Shown in pieces: positions 1 through 10,260 of a DNA stretch of 64,000 nt (its first letter is position 1; each line of letters starts with the position of its first letter). Made by a program: the position numbers and the translations under genes. A model generated the notes under the pieces. The model worked only from the letters and a program-made list of their open reading frames with translations, ran no database searches and had not been told where the DNA came from. This stretch comes from Branchiostoma floridae. Lineage: Eukaryota > Chordata > Leptocardii > Amphioxiformes > Branchiostomatidae. Location: contig NC_049994.1 in assembly GCF_000003815.2 (NCBI RefSeq), forward strand, positions 11,163,736 through 11,227,735, given 5' to 3'.

Positions 1-717
1 CTTTGAAATTCCCCAAATCATGAAATAATGGGGCATAACCAAACAATGGAGAATACAAAGTAGGGGGGAATGGAAGAACAGAAAGCCAACAGTTAGCATC
101 TAATGGTATAATGTCGTCTGCAAGCACACATGTGGAAAATTGGACACGCTCACTAAAGCATTGCAGCACAGTGATCAACGTTTGGGATTCCGAGCAACTG
201 CTAATTAGGTTAGGTTGTCATGGCAACCAAAACGAGCTCCGCCTCATCCACGGCAGCAAATATGCGGGTAAGAAAAATGGCTATACAATATAGTCCATGA
301 AAATAGGGCAAAAATGACTCTAATTATGGATGGAAACCTTTGACATGCAACTTGACAAAAGTAGGGCACATTAAGGCCAGAAGTGTCAGAAAACTGTCAT
401 AAAAGATAAAGCAAACAGCTCAAATGAGAGTGATCACATTATAGCGGTCATGCCTTGGCTGATTTTTTGGCTTAGTGTGGTCTACATGACATGATTGTCT
501 TCTTTCCAAAATGCCACCAGTAAATTAAAGCCTTTTGATTGAAAAGCAAGTGCACTAAAGCCTCAAACAAGATATGCAGAAAACGAAACACACAGCGCAC
601 CAAATGTGGAAGTCATGGACATACAACTGGCACACACAACTGCACAGCCACGACACTTAACAACAACACCGACACACATAAAGCGTACGACCATATATGT
701 ACACGACAACAACGTAC
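1..717. other. 3'-side intron sequence, no exon recognised
   Basis: This is the left edge of the window, beyond the last exon I can place on the minus strand. If the gene is a MAP2/MAP4/tau homologue, exons coding for the microtubule-binding repeats (KxGSxxN...PGGG type) should come next. I looked for that motif on the minus strand here and did not find it. Short open frames at 111-293 and 539-775 have no recognisable content. The gene therefore continues outside the window. Confidence 0.5.
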
Positions 718-894
718 TTCGTGGCGATGCCGGTTTGGACTTAGGCTTCTCGGGCGGCTTCTTCTTGTCGGCTAGGAAAGGCCAAGTAGACGGGTTATAA
801 AGATCATTCATCGGTCCCGTAACGGAAAAAAGTGCAGAGGGATTGTTCTCTGGATCCATTGTGCTCACAAGACAAAGATATCCAAGACAGCCTC
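718..894 (-). CDS. Proline/lysine-rich exon: internal exon or first exon of a short isoform
   Basis: The clear coding part begins at an ATG at 857-859 with a strong Kozak context (A at -3, G at +4). It starts MDPENNPSALFSVTGPMNDL and ends in a basic tail containing KKKPPEKPKSKPASPR. The donor is GTACGT, leaving one base (phase 1). Two readings are possible. First, an internal exon from an acceptor at 894 (TAG preceded by a TACTGAT-like branch site); this takes one incoming base, which fits the phase-1 exit of the exon at 7025-7157, and stays open, but adds an odd hydrophobic GGCLGYLCLV leader. Second, an alternative first exon with its own promoter, giving a short protein lacking the acidic projection region. 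Both readings share the same phase-1 exit. The basic KP/SP tail continues the character of exon 7025-7157. I slightly favour the first-exon reading. Confidence 0.6.
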
Positions 895-1609
895 CTATTA
901 GAAATCAGTATGTATAATGCGAGGTGTCTTTCTGCTCTGTCAATGTTGTACTAAGAGAAGTTCAGGACGTGTTTGGTGAAGTGTTTTCATGCCAAGACTA
1001 GTTATAGCGTAGCAATGTCATGCTACGACAGATGACAGAAGGTACAAAATGTAGCATCGCACAAATTGGATGGCCTTCTGGGGCCATGTCATCATCACTA
1101 ACATCTGCCCATAGTGCACTTAAACTTAGAGGTCAAAGGTCAATGACATAACTTAGCAGATGCTAAAGTTTGTCGTATTTCTCGTGGGAATCGTGCCAAC
1201 TGAGCAGAGCTATCTAATTTGAATAACAGTCTAGGCCAAGTGACTGAAGGTACATGTACTATAGGACAATTACGCACAATCTTATACATTTTCTTTGTAC
1301 ATCTTATAATCGTACAATATTATACATTTTGTTACTTCTTTTAACCTAATATGTATGTAGAAAATTAGTAGGAAGAGCAAAAAATAATGCAAATTCTGGT
1401 CATGTCTGAAAATATAGTACATTTACATATAATAGCTTAAAATTACTTATGAAATAATTACATTTTACATGAAGGCATATATTTTGAGTATTGGGGAAAA
1501 GGTTACAACTCCCTTCTTAGGGCTGATCACAAAAGTCACCCGATGTAAAAAGAAATGATTTCAAAGAGTTGGAAATATAAAATCACTTCATCATGAGATT
1601 GTTGCTATA

Positions 1610-2719
1610 CCGTATATTCTCGATTAAAGTACGCACTTTTTAAACTTTTCAAAATTCAAAAAGTGTCCCAAGTCATTGCCAAAGTCGGGGTGCGTACTTT
1701 ATTTGAGGTTGGCTTCCGGACAAAATGGAAAAAGGAGCTGAAATTCGCGTAACACACAGCACACATGGCCCGTAAAGGCACCATTCTTGCCTGAAAACAA
1801 CAACTGAAAACAACAGGAACAACTGCAGGAACCAGCTCGATTTACAATGCCACATGGCACTGGATCCCTGCCGAAAATGACCATGTCATTTTTAAGCCAT
1901 GGAGACATCGATTTTGGATGATAATAGGCGTATAAAATGGATTGTTTACGTGCGCGCGTGACGGTGGATCTATTCCAAGATGGCGCTGGGGTTATTGGGG
2001 TCATTGGGACAGACTACTATTGTATGGGTAGAACTTTTCTGAGGGGTGATTATTTCTTCCTTAAACTGTCGATTTTTTTTTGTTATATTTGTCATTTGAA
2101 TAAAGGTGATAAACGTTGACAATCAGTTGATTGTACGTTTATCAATTTGAAAACTATAAGGCATTTGTGTTTTTTGTCAACAAACAGCATGGTTACCCAT
2201 GCTAAGAATGGAACATCACATGCAGCAGTCGACGTCTCCAGAAGCATTTCGGCGGCAATTTCTTCACAAAAGACGGTCGGAAAGCACAAAACATCGTTTT
2301 CTTTGAAGTGGATCAAGATCAAGACCAGTTTTGGGAAAGATGGAAAACTATTCAGGATGTTTTCATGTTCAAATGATCTGTAAATCAGGTGTTGCAGTGC
2401 CAAATTTGAGAACTTTGTTTGACATGCCATAGCCGATTTACAAGTTTGCAGAGACGGATTTGCCGGCGGAGAAAACATAGCGTTTTCATAAATTCAGAAG
2501 TCCTTGATTTAGGCAAAATTACCATCAGAAAAGAGATTAAACACTATTAATTTAGAATTTGTCTGGTGAAAAAGGTGTTCAAGATCGCAGGAAATGGGGT
2601 GCGTACTTTATTCAGGTTTTTCCATTTTACGTTTCAGTGAGGCAAATTTGTCTGAGACTTGCCCTAAATCGGGGGTGCGTACTTTAATTGGGGTGCGTAC
2701 TTAAATCGAGAATATACGG
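1610..2719. mobile_element. Non-autonomous DNA transposon, 1.1 kb, TA target site
   Basis: The left end begins CCGTATATTCTCGATT and the right end is its inverse, about 27 bp long with one mismatch; both ends are followed inward by GTACGCAC. TA dinucleotides flank both ends (1608-1609 and 2720-2721), as for Tc1/mariner/pogo-type insertions. The subterminal word GGGGTGCGTACTTTA recurs near both ends (around 1685, 2595, 2670 and 2690). Short open frames inside (1937-2119, 2092-2478) do not resemble a transposase to me, so the copy looks non-autonomous. It lies in an intron of the main gene. Confidence 0.8.
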
Positions 2720-3314
2720 TAGATCTTCTTTTGATTCGTTCTTCGGGTACAACAAGAAAAATTAGGCCAGAAATGACAAACCACTCCTTTTTGTCTCCCT
2801 CTCATTTGCATGACAGATTGTACCCACATCCAAGACCGGCCGAGCAGCAACCATTTTGCTGGGTCACTTGTAAGGTTAATAACTACTAGGATGTTCATTA
2901 ACACTTCCTGGGAAATCAACTGGCCCAGTGCCAGGATTAGCTATGCACATTTTCCATATGTTACGAATACTGATGAAATTCTAGAAGGTTCTCCTTCACC
3001 TTTGCATAGATTGGGTAGGACTTATTCATTATGATACCATTTCCTCAAAACTGTTTGAAAAATTCTAAAGAATCTGTAAGATATCTTTAAAGTCATTATA
3101 CTAGGAGGAAGGGTAGACCGTGAGATTTGTATTACAAACACTCACAGTATAAGTTAAACCTCCCTTAATGATAATTATACTAGATACAATTTATAGTTGT
3201 GAGTTCTTGAACTATTACTTGGATTTCTGGGTTAGTTCATGCGGACAGAAACATTGAAACAAACAAAAAGGGTTGGCTTTCTCCTTAGTGCTGAACTGCC
3301 ATCCACAGGTAACA

Positions 3315-3516
3315 CTAGTTCACCTTTATCCGCAGGGTAACCTACATCCATCGTTTCAAAAAGAGGGTATTTAGTCGACGTCAGTGGTTTCAAATTGCAA
3401 GATCTTCTATATATTTTTCAAATATTGCAACTTTAAACCATTGTTGGTCAACTTGGCATTCCTAAATACTCAGTTTTTAAAAACAATGGAAACCCTGTGG
3501 ATAAAGGCAAAATAGT
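3315..3516. mobile_element. Foldback MITE, family A, copy 1
   Basis: The left end is CTAGTTCACCTTTATCC and the right end carries GGATAAAGG. The two halves are largely inverted copies of each other: GGGTATTTAG on the left answers CTAAATACTC on the right, and TTGCAA occurs in both arms around a centre near 3410. The same palindromic layout recurs at 3793-4007 and 40783-40988. Confidence 0.7.
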
Positions 3517-3792
3517 ACAGTTAAGCACATACATGTGTCATGAATATGTAGTGACATAAATCTTATACCTTAACAACCTGACTGCTGAGGTTACCCTTCA
3601 ACCTTCTTATGATCAAAATGATTGATAATTATATTTTTAGATATATTGTGCAACATACTACTTGTCAACACATTCACTGCAAAGTTACATCCTAATATGA
3701 TAATATTTGAGACTAAAACTTTAAATGAGTTTCAAATTAGAGAACATTTCTGACAAAAAAGTGGGCGTCTCTCTCTCTAATATATATATAAC

Positions 3793-4007
3793 GCTAGTTC
3801 ACCTTTAGTCGTCGGGTAACCTATAACCTTTTTAAAAACAGGGTATTTAGGCACATCAAGTCACGACGTCAAAGGGTGGAAGTTTTAAACTGCAATATCC
3901 TGAAAATATTGCAATTTGAAACGAACGTCTGTCAACGTGATATCTAGAAATACCCTGTTTTTAAAAGCAACGGATATAGGTTACCCAACGGATAAAGGTG
4001 AGCTAGC
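3793..4007. mobile_element. Foldback MITE, family A, copy 2
   Basis: This is the best preserved copy. The left arm GCTAGTTCACCTTTAG, then GGGTAACCTATAACC and AACAGGGTATTT, is answered on the right by AAATACCCTGTT, GGATATAGGTTACCC and AAAGGTGAGCTAGC. The element is about 215 bp and sits in a TA-rich microsatellite-like site (ATATATATA on both sides), consistent with insertion at TA. Confidence 0.78.
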
Positions 4008-7000
4008 ATTATATATATGAGTACATTTTGGGTGGTCATGGAGAAATTTCTAATAGTGTCATCAGAAAGACATGAAATCCTGCTCAAACCTGTTTGGACC
4101 AGTCCAGCTTGGCTTTAACTTAATTAGTTTTCTCCCTCATGAGCACCAAATAAGGGAGACAGCTTTGGTAATTTGATACTGTGACTGGATCCCTGTCTAG
4201 CTTTGCCTTGTGATGGAGGGACACTGTCTGATTGGGTCTCATACGGATGTGGCCTGCATACAGAAAAGGGGGATAGGCCCGACCTCAATTTCAATTTTAT
4301 ATATAACAGAGAAATTATGTAGTATCTCATCCTTTTAGACCCCTTAATCTTGACAAATTTTTTAATTTTGTCACTATTCAGCACAAGAATTGTGCATATT
4401 GATGGGTGCTCTCTGCTTCAAATGCAAACAGAGTAGCAGACAGCTGTAAAATTTCAGGCTAATTCTGTCTAGACGACTTAAGCCTGCTCGGAATTTGCTT
4501 GATGTTTATGGCAAGTTTTAGCACAATACATACATAAAGAGGTGATTTTAAATGAGAGGCCCTAGCCTACAAGTGTACGGTGAAAGGTAATTTCAAACAT
4601 TACCTTTCCACAAATTAGCACAGGAAAAATGCAAGGCACACTGCTATCTCACAAAGGCTCTTTTAAGAGCTGGGGGAAGCAATTTTGTCACTACTTAGAG
4701 CACTGTTCTGGGACTATACAGCAAACACTCTATCTTTGCCAATGTTTGCCAATTCCTAAAGTTGTACGTTAAAAGTCTTTGTGGTGAAGGTGCTCTGTAC
4801 AGGTTTCTTATCTGTTTGAATAGGCTGTGTTCACAAATGTCTGATACATGTGATTACAGCTGAGAGTTACTTAAACTCCAGGTCAATTAAGCATCTGTTT
4901 TTATATCAACATGATCAGCAGGTACAATAAAGGTCATGTTTTTTTCTCGCAACAACACTTAAAGAAAGAATGCAATATTTTTCTTTCACGGTGCAACAAA
5001 AACTTTCTTGTCCGCACCTGTGTTCAAACCAGTTTATATTGAGTGCATTCTAAGACAATTAATCTAAGCCTTATGTATTGTGCATTTGTAAAGCTAGGTG
5101 GAAGGGGTCATTGACTTTTATAAAAAGTACTTCGGAAAAAAAGAGAACTGAGTTTCTTCTAACACCACAGACTGAAATATACCTCTAGGTCTGTTGAGCT
5201 GTTTTGGCCTGGTAGCCCTCTCTGCGTTGTTTGTTCCGGGCCTTGTTCTATCACGAGTCTTAGCTACACCGGCTACAAAAACCACAGATAAAGAAGAAAA
5301 GGAGTGGACAGCACAAAGTGAGAGAATCCTTCGTCTAGGGTTTGCTTGGAAAAGACAATACATTAGGAGGTATGAACAAGGGATGAAGAGGGTAGGTAAA
5401 TATTGACGGTGCTTTAGGGTAGCTTGATGTGATTTGGTACGTATTGGGGGAAGGGCTTTTGACATGTATGGACATGGTTAATGATACAGAGGTGGATGTT
5501 ATTGGGCTACACAATGGGTAGTATCTTTTGAAGGATCTAGAAAAATAAATTTTGGGATGTGCCACTATTATAGTAACAGGAGACAAGAAGTCTTAAAATA
5601 TAGCAGCAGCAGCTGACTTTTAAAAACAGCATTGGCTGGAATAGGCAACTTGCTTTTTTCAGGCCAAGGTATTAGAAAAAAAAATGTACATGATTGTGCA
5701 GTGCTTGCTGCAAAAACAATATTCATCTAGAGATTCTAGACTGAGTTGAACAGAAAAGTGCTCACGAACCTCTCATTATTTATAATGTGAACTTATCATA
5801 ATTGATACATGTATAATAAGCTTAAGAATAATAAAAGAAAAAACAAAATCTGATTTGGTAAAACCCTGACAGAACATAAGTCACTAAACCCAGCATGTGA
5901 CGGTGGTATAACAGATGCACAACAGATGCTTTTATGCATCACAAAAGGGCCTGCATGCATTAAGATTTATGTTCACCATTCTTGCAAAGAAATCGGCACT
6001 GACAACTAGTATTTCCTGAGAAGGATTTTGTACCACAGCTATGAACTTATCGTTAAAAGAGATGTTTTATACAGAGCCTTGTGTAAAAGAGAATACCCCA
6101 GCAGGTTGCCTCTTCTGACAGAAATTAGCATAAAGCTCAAAACATCACCGTGGCAGTGGGGAGCTGACATGTGCGGAAAATATATTTGCTTTACATAAGA
6201 AAAGCAAAGGCTGATAAAATATCAGAAGAATTGAAGAATATAGACAGCTGTCATATGTGCTGTTGGGTGAATACATTGATATCTTTCTTTGGCATGTAAA
6301 CATTGAGAGTGACATTTGATTTGGGTCGTATTAAAAGCTTTTATGCTATGAATAAGGGTGTTACTGAGGTAATATGTATGAAGGGCATTTGGTACAGTGC
6401 AACAGAATTCCAACATTATTCATGATTTATTCTTAGAGGCTGCACATGTTGGAAAATTCATGTAAGATGGCTTAAGTATGGGATAGGAGTGACTGTTGCA
6501 TGAATGGAATTGTGTTTATGATTATGAGAGGCACATTTTACAACAATGTTAAACATACAAAACCGAATTGTGTTATTGCTAATATTAGATACAAAATGTA
6601 GTTACTAAAATCTTGAAATAAATCCACTTTTGCCCTTACAAATTCAGCAAAACAATTCCAAATGTAAGTCTCTGTCCAAGGGTTCTGATTAATTTGATTA
6701 CACAGGAGAAAAGGAGGACATCATTTCTGCTCCAAATTACACGTTTCAGGCGTCATTTCACTCCCATCTGACAGGAACAAGATACTATTTTCCACTCCAC
6801 TGGCTGATGCATGACAAATTCACATCCAGCTTCCACATGACAAGCTTCTCATAGCTACATCCATTATCCATACACATAACCCTTTCTGAAAATCAATGAA
6901 AAATTCTGAAACCATTTGCTCTTCATAAAATTTATACCATCTAACAGCCTAGGATGAGAGATGAATCTGCAACATTTTTTATTGATTTATTAGTGAGGGA

Positions 7001-7024
7001 GATGCAAACACTTGAATCCCTTAC

Positions 7025-7157
7025 CTGGTCTCTTAGCGCCCGTTGGCGTAGCGGAAGATGGTCGGGGTCTCGGAGGGGCTGCTCTCGTTGGTGGGGCTGA
7101 CTTAGGTGTTTTCTTCTCAGGCTTCTGTTTGCCGGGCGTAGGGGTAGCTGCTTTAAC
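7025..7157 (-). CDS. Basic proline-rich exon of predicted MAP2/MAP4/tau-like protein
   Basis: This 133-base exon encodes 44 residues plus one base: VKAATPTPGKQKPEKKTPKS, then APPTRAAPPRPRPSS and ATPTGAKRP. It is strongly basic and rich in proline, with TP and SP sites. The acceptor follows a pyrimidine-rich tract (CCCTCTCAATCAG) and the donor is GTAAGG. It enters in phase 0 and leaves in phase 1. In tau, MAP2 and MAP4 a basic Pro-rich segment lies just before the microtubule-binding repeats and aids microtubule binding; human tau exon 7 is similar in size (127 bases) and, from the recalled exon lengths, also runs phase 0 to 1. Composition and phase support the family call, but there is no unique motif here. 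Confidence 0.82.
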
Positions 7158-7706
7158 CTGATTGAGAGGGACACAACAATACCTCTTTTTACAAAAACAG
7201 CTTCCTACACAAACAAACGGGGTTTACTCAGAATGCTCAATAGAGGGGTGAGGATGTGAAATGCTTGATCAAACTTGTATACACATAGGCAGCTGTGCGA
7301 TAGAGAGGGAGAGAGAGCTTGGAAGATGGCCACCGCTGGATTGTTAATAATTCATGGGGCTCACAACACTGGGTGATGTCTTGTCTAAAAACGGATGTAT
7401 CTTGGAAGAAATGAGATAATAGCATGAGAAAGGTCTTCAGATGTCCCTACGGAGGGCAGGAGGTTGCTGTAGATGATGTAGACCGGTAATAGATGATTTT
7501 CAAGGCTAATTTGAAAAGGAGAAGGAAATTGAACCCCAGGGAGTTTTGGCGGGTGGGACAATGGATTGCCTACAACTGGCGACAACTGGTTACAAACAGG
7601 ATCACTAACACTATTAAGAAGAATTTCATTATCAAATCATTCTAATCTACTATTTTTCAGTAACTTTTTCCTAAACTGACACTAATTTATAAAATGCGTA
7701 CTTTAC

Positions 7707-7727
7707 CTTTGAAAACGAACCTCTAAT
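7707..7727 (-). CDS. Candidate 21-base microexon, copy A
   Basis: On the minus strand this reads IRGSFSK. It is bounded by GTTTTAG and a donor AAAG/GTAAAGTA. The length of 21 bases and phase 0-0 fit between the exons at 12280-12318 and 7025-7157, which meet in phase 0. The pyrimidine tract is weak. The paired copy at 7991-8011 keeps the same length and both splice dinucleotides despite sequence divergence. RNA evidence is lacking, so this is a candidate only. Confidence 0.32.
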
Positions 7728-7990
7728 CTAAAACTATGTTCTCAGGAAATGAATTAGAAATTGCAACAGTTTTCTTCCCTTTTGTCTTTCAATGCTGATA
7801 ATTGATTCAATAGTAAATCTTACATTACATCCATATATATTCTGCACAACTATTAGAACAAACGAAATCTTTAACTTTCACCAACACTATAAGCAAGAAT
7901 TTCATTACCAAATCATTCTAATCTATCTTTCAGTAAATCTATTCCTAAATTCCCACTGTACTGATATAAAAAAAACAACATGTACTTTAC

Positions 7991-8011
7991 CTTTGGAAGC
8001 AAAATTCCAAT
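7991..8011 (-). CDS. Candidate 21-base microexon, copy B
   Basis: On the minus strand this reads IGILLPK, bounded by TTCTTTAAG and a donor AAAG/GTAAAGTA. It has the same length and phase as the copy at 7707-7727, with which it shares a duplicated surrounding of about 280 bp. If real, the two could be alternative or mutually exclusive exons just before the Pro-rich exon. The hydrophobic residues are unlike the rest of the protein, which lowers confidence. Confidence 0.3.
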
Positions 8012-8673
8012 CTTAAAGAATTTTCTCAAGAAATGAAATTGTGACAGTTTTCTTCCGTCTTTTATTTCAATGCTGATTATTGATTTGATAGTAAACATTA
8101 CATACATTAAAATAAATTATGTTCAACTTCTACTAGAGCGAGCGAAACTTAATCTAGCTAACAGCATTGGACGAGTCCCTAACTCCATCTGTACCATCCA
8201 TTAGGCAAAGTCGTCGCCTTGTCTGTGATGTAGATCAACTTCTAACTGTATAGGGCATGCAATCAGGAGTGGGCTGGCTCACTTGGATGGAAAGGGGGGT
8301 ATAGTTACATTCTTGTACAATGGTGATGTGACTCATCAGTAATAGAAATGGCAAGATTATCAGAATGCAGTTTGTCATAGATTACAAAACTCAGAGTATA
8401 GCATGTAGATAGGTACTGGTATTGTACAGGAATTGTGGAAGGATGCCTACATGAAACAGGAATTGTAGTTGAACCCAGTACCTGCCAAGTTACTAACAGT
8501 TGTACTCAATACAATTGTGGTTTATGAATAAGCTAAAAGGGAATACTTAAAACTTAAAATTTTTTCAAGACTTTGGTTTGTCAGATACAAAATGATAATT
8601 TTTGCCCATTCTGCTACATTGTACATACTCGATGCTACCATAGTCTCTGACTCTCAGGCATGAGGATGGGACT

Positions 8674-8693
8674 AGGTAAGGTAAGGTAAGGTA
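8674..8693. repeat. GGTAA microsatellite
   Basis: Four head-to-tail copies of GGTAA in an intron. Confidence 0.85.
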
Positions 8694-9110
8694 CATTAGG
8701 ACTGTAGAGAATGAATAAGTGCAAATAGAAGCAGTTCCTTTCAAGTGATATCATATACCGATATTTTGTGATACAGGTAATACACCAAGTCTTTTGAAAA
8801 AAATCAATTGTATTCTTGTGCTAGTCACAGGAAACAGAGCAATAAAACTACATTCTGACATATTTCAGATATCCTATTTGTAAAAGCATAAAGCTCAAAG
8901 CCACTCAGCTAATCAGACATGGCAATCTTATATGACATGTATGGATTTTTTGGCGATATTTCCCAGTGACCTCTATTAATGGATGTCACCTTTCAAACTG
9001 ATATTGAACTGTTATGACAATGTCAGTTACCTTTAATGCAATTGGTTTTGTTTTCAAATGAAATGAATTTATCTTTGACATTTAGAATCTTATAATCCAC
9101 AAATCGTCCT

Positions 9111-9221
9111 AGCCTGGAGTCCAGCCTTGTTCACTTTGTTCCACTTTGTTCAACTACTCGTGTGTTGGCGAGTAGCGACCTTCAGGAGCGGAACAAAGCA
9201 AGTAAGGTTGGACTCCAGGCT
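9111..9221. mobile_element. Short foldback MITE with AGCCTGGAGTCCA ends
   Basis: An element of about 111 bp with inverted ends: AGCCTGGAGTCCA on the left, TGGACTCCAGGCT on the right, extended by AGCCTT/AAGGTT. A second inverted pair around ACTACTCG and CGAGTAG lies near the centre, so the transcript or single strand would fold into one long hairpin. No coding capacity. Confidence 0.75.
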
Positions 9222-9767
9222 TAAATCTTCCAACGTGTTATCATTTTGATGGCTGAAGAGATGTGTTACATGTTGTGACACCAAGAATAATATCAATCTA
9301 GAATTACTTAAACCAAGATATACAAAGTTAAGGTAACCACTGAGAACTTATATTTAATATAAACTTCTTGAAATTGTACATCACTGATATTCCAAATTTT
9401 ACATTTTACTATGTGACAAATAGTTGATTTGAACTAAGAACATAATGCTTAGTATGAATTTCTTGAATTTGTATATTACTGTTCTTCCAAATGTTACATT
9501 TTACTATGTATACAGCCTTATTAAAATTTAGTATTCTTAAAACTTGTTTTTCCTCAGACTCCCTTATATATCACTGTCCCCTTAAGATGCTCCAAGCCTT
9601 CTTAAGGATGTAAGACAGCCATTTATCTGGTGTTTTTAAGACTGGAGAGCCTTTCAGAAAGCTTCTTGACTCAAGTGCTTCTGTAGTGAGATCGTCTACG
9701 AGTGTACACAGGTGTAAGCTGGCCCCTTAATGGGCACAGGTTTGCACTGGGATTCATTAAGGTGGGC

Positions 9768-10260
9768 TCACCGGAACAGCGTATGACTGACTGTATTCTT
9801 CTACATAGTTCTCGGGCTCAGCTGTGACAGCAACTTGTTATTCAAATGTTTCTCATTGTAGAACATGCTGAACTAGAATTGTACATGTAGGAAAATATAT
9901 TGTTGTATAGGCATCTTTAATTTTAAGCTTTTTAGCGGTCAATGCATTTTTCCTTTCACCGGAACACTGTATGACTGACTTTATTCTTCTACATAGTTCT
10001 CAAGCTCAGCTGCTACAGCAACTTGTTATTCAAACGGTTCTCATTGTAGAAAATGTAGCACTCAAATTGTACATGTGGGAAAATATAGGCATCTTTGATT
10101 TCAAGATTTTGTAGATTTCTCCTTTCACCGGAACACTGTATAACTGACTTTTAAATTATCATGCTATGCACATGTAGTTCTCAGGCTTAGCTGTTACAGC
10201 AACTTGTTATTCAAACCTGTTCTCAGTGTAGAAAATTCTGCATTCAAGTTACTTGTTCAT
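9768..10260. repeat. Threefold tandem repeat, 170-190 bp unit
   Basis: Units begin at CACCGGAACA near 9769, 9957 and 10126. Each continues with GTATGACTGACT (or a variant), ACATAGTTCTC, AGCAACTTGTTATTCAAA and TCTCATTGTAGAA. Copies differ by small insertions and substitutions, and the third is degenerate at its end. A detached fragment of the unit (TTGATTTCAAGAT and TCAATGCATTTTCCT) recurs near 11655-11695. Confidence 0.8.

Larger units (their letters stand above)
895..7024. other. Intron with transposon remnants
   Basis: Non-coding interval between two minus-strand exons. It contains the TIR element at 1610-2719 and two foldback elements at 3315-3516 and 3793-4007. From 4008 to 7024 I see only AT-rich single-copy-looking sequence. 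An open stretch at 5194-5406 reads with a hydrophobic leader but has no ATG and no convincing splice context, so it is not called. Confidence 0.5.
7606..8115. repeat. Tandem duplication of about 280 bp, two copies
   Basis: The segments about 7606-7840 and 7884-8115 share the same order of words: AACACTAT, AAGAATTTCATTA, AAATCATTCTAATCTA, TTTCAGTAA, TACTTTACCTTTG, then ACAGTTTTCTTCC and CAATGCTGAT. They are clearly diverged, so the duplication is not recent. Each copy keeps a possible minus-strand 21-base exon. Confidence 0.75.

Noticed and set aside
5194-5406. Plus-strand frame with a hydrophobic leader, LSCFGLVALSALFVPG, then a basic segment
   Set aside because: It looks like a secreted-protein start but begins with TTG, has no ATG or splice acceptor, and the opposite strand is equally open. 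Could be an old transposon piece.
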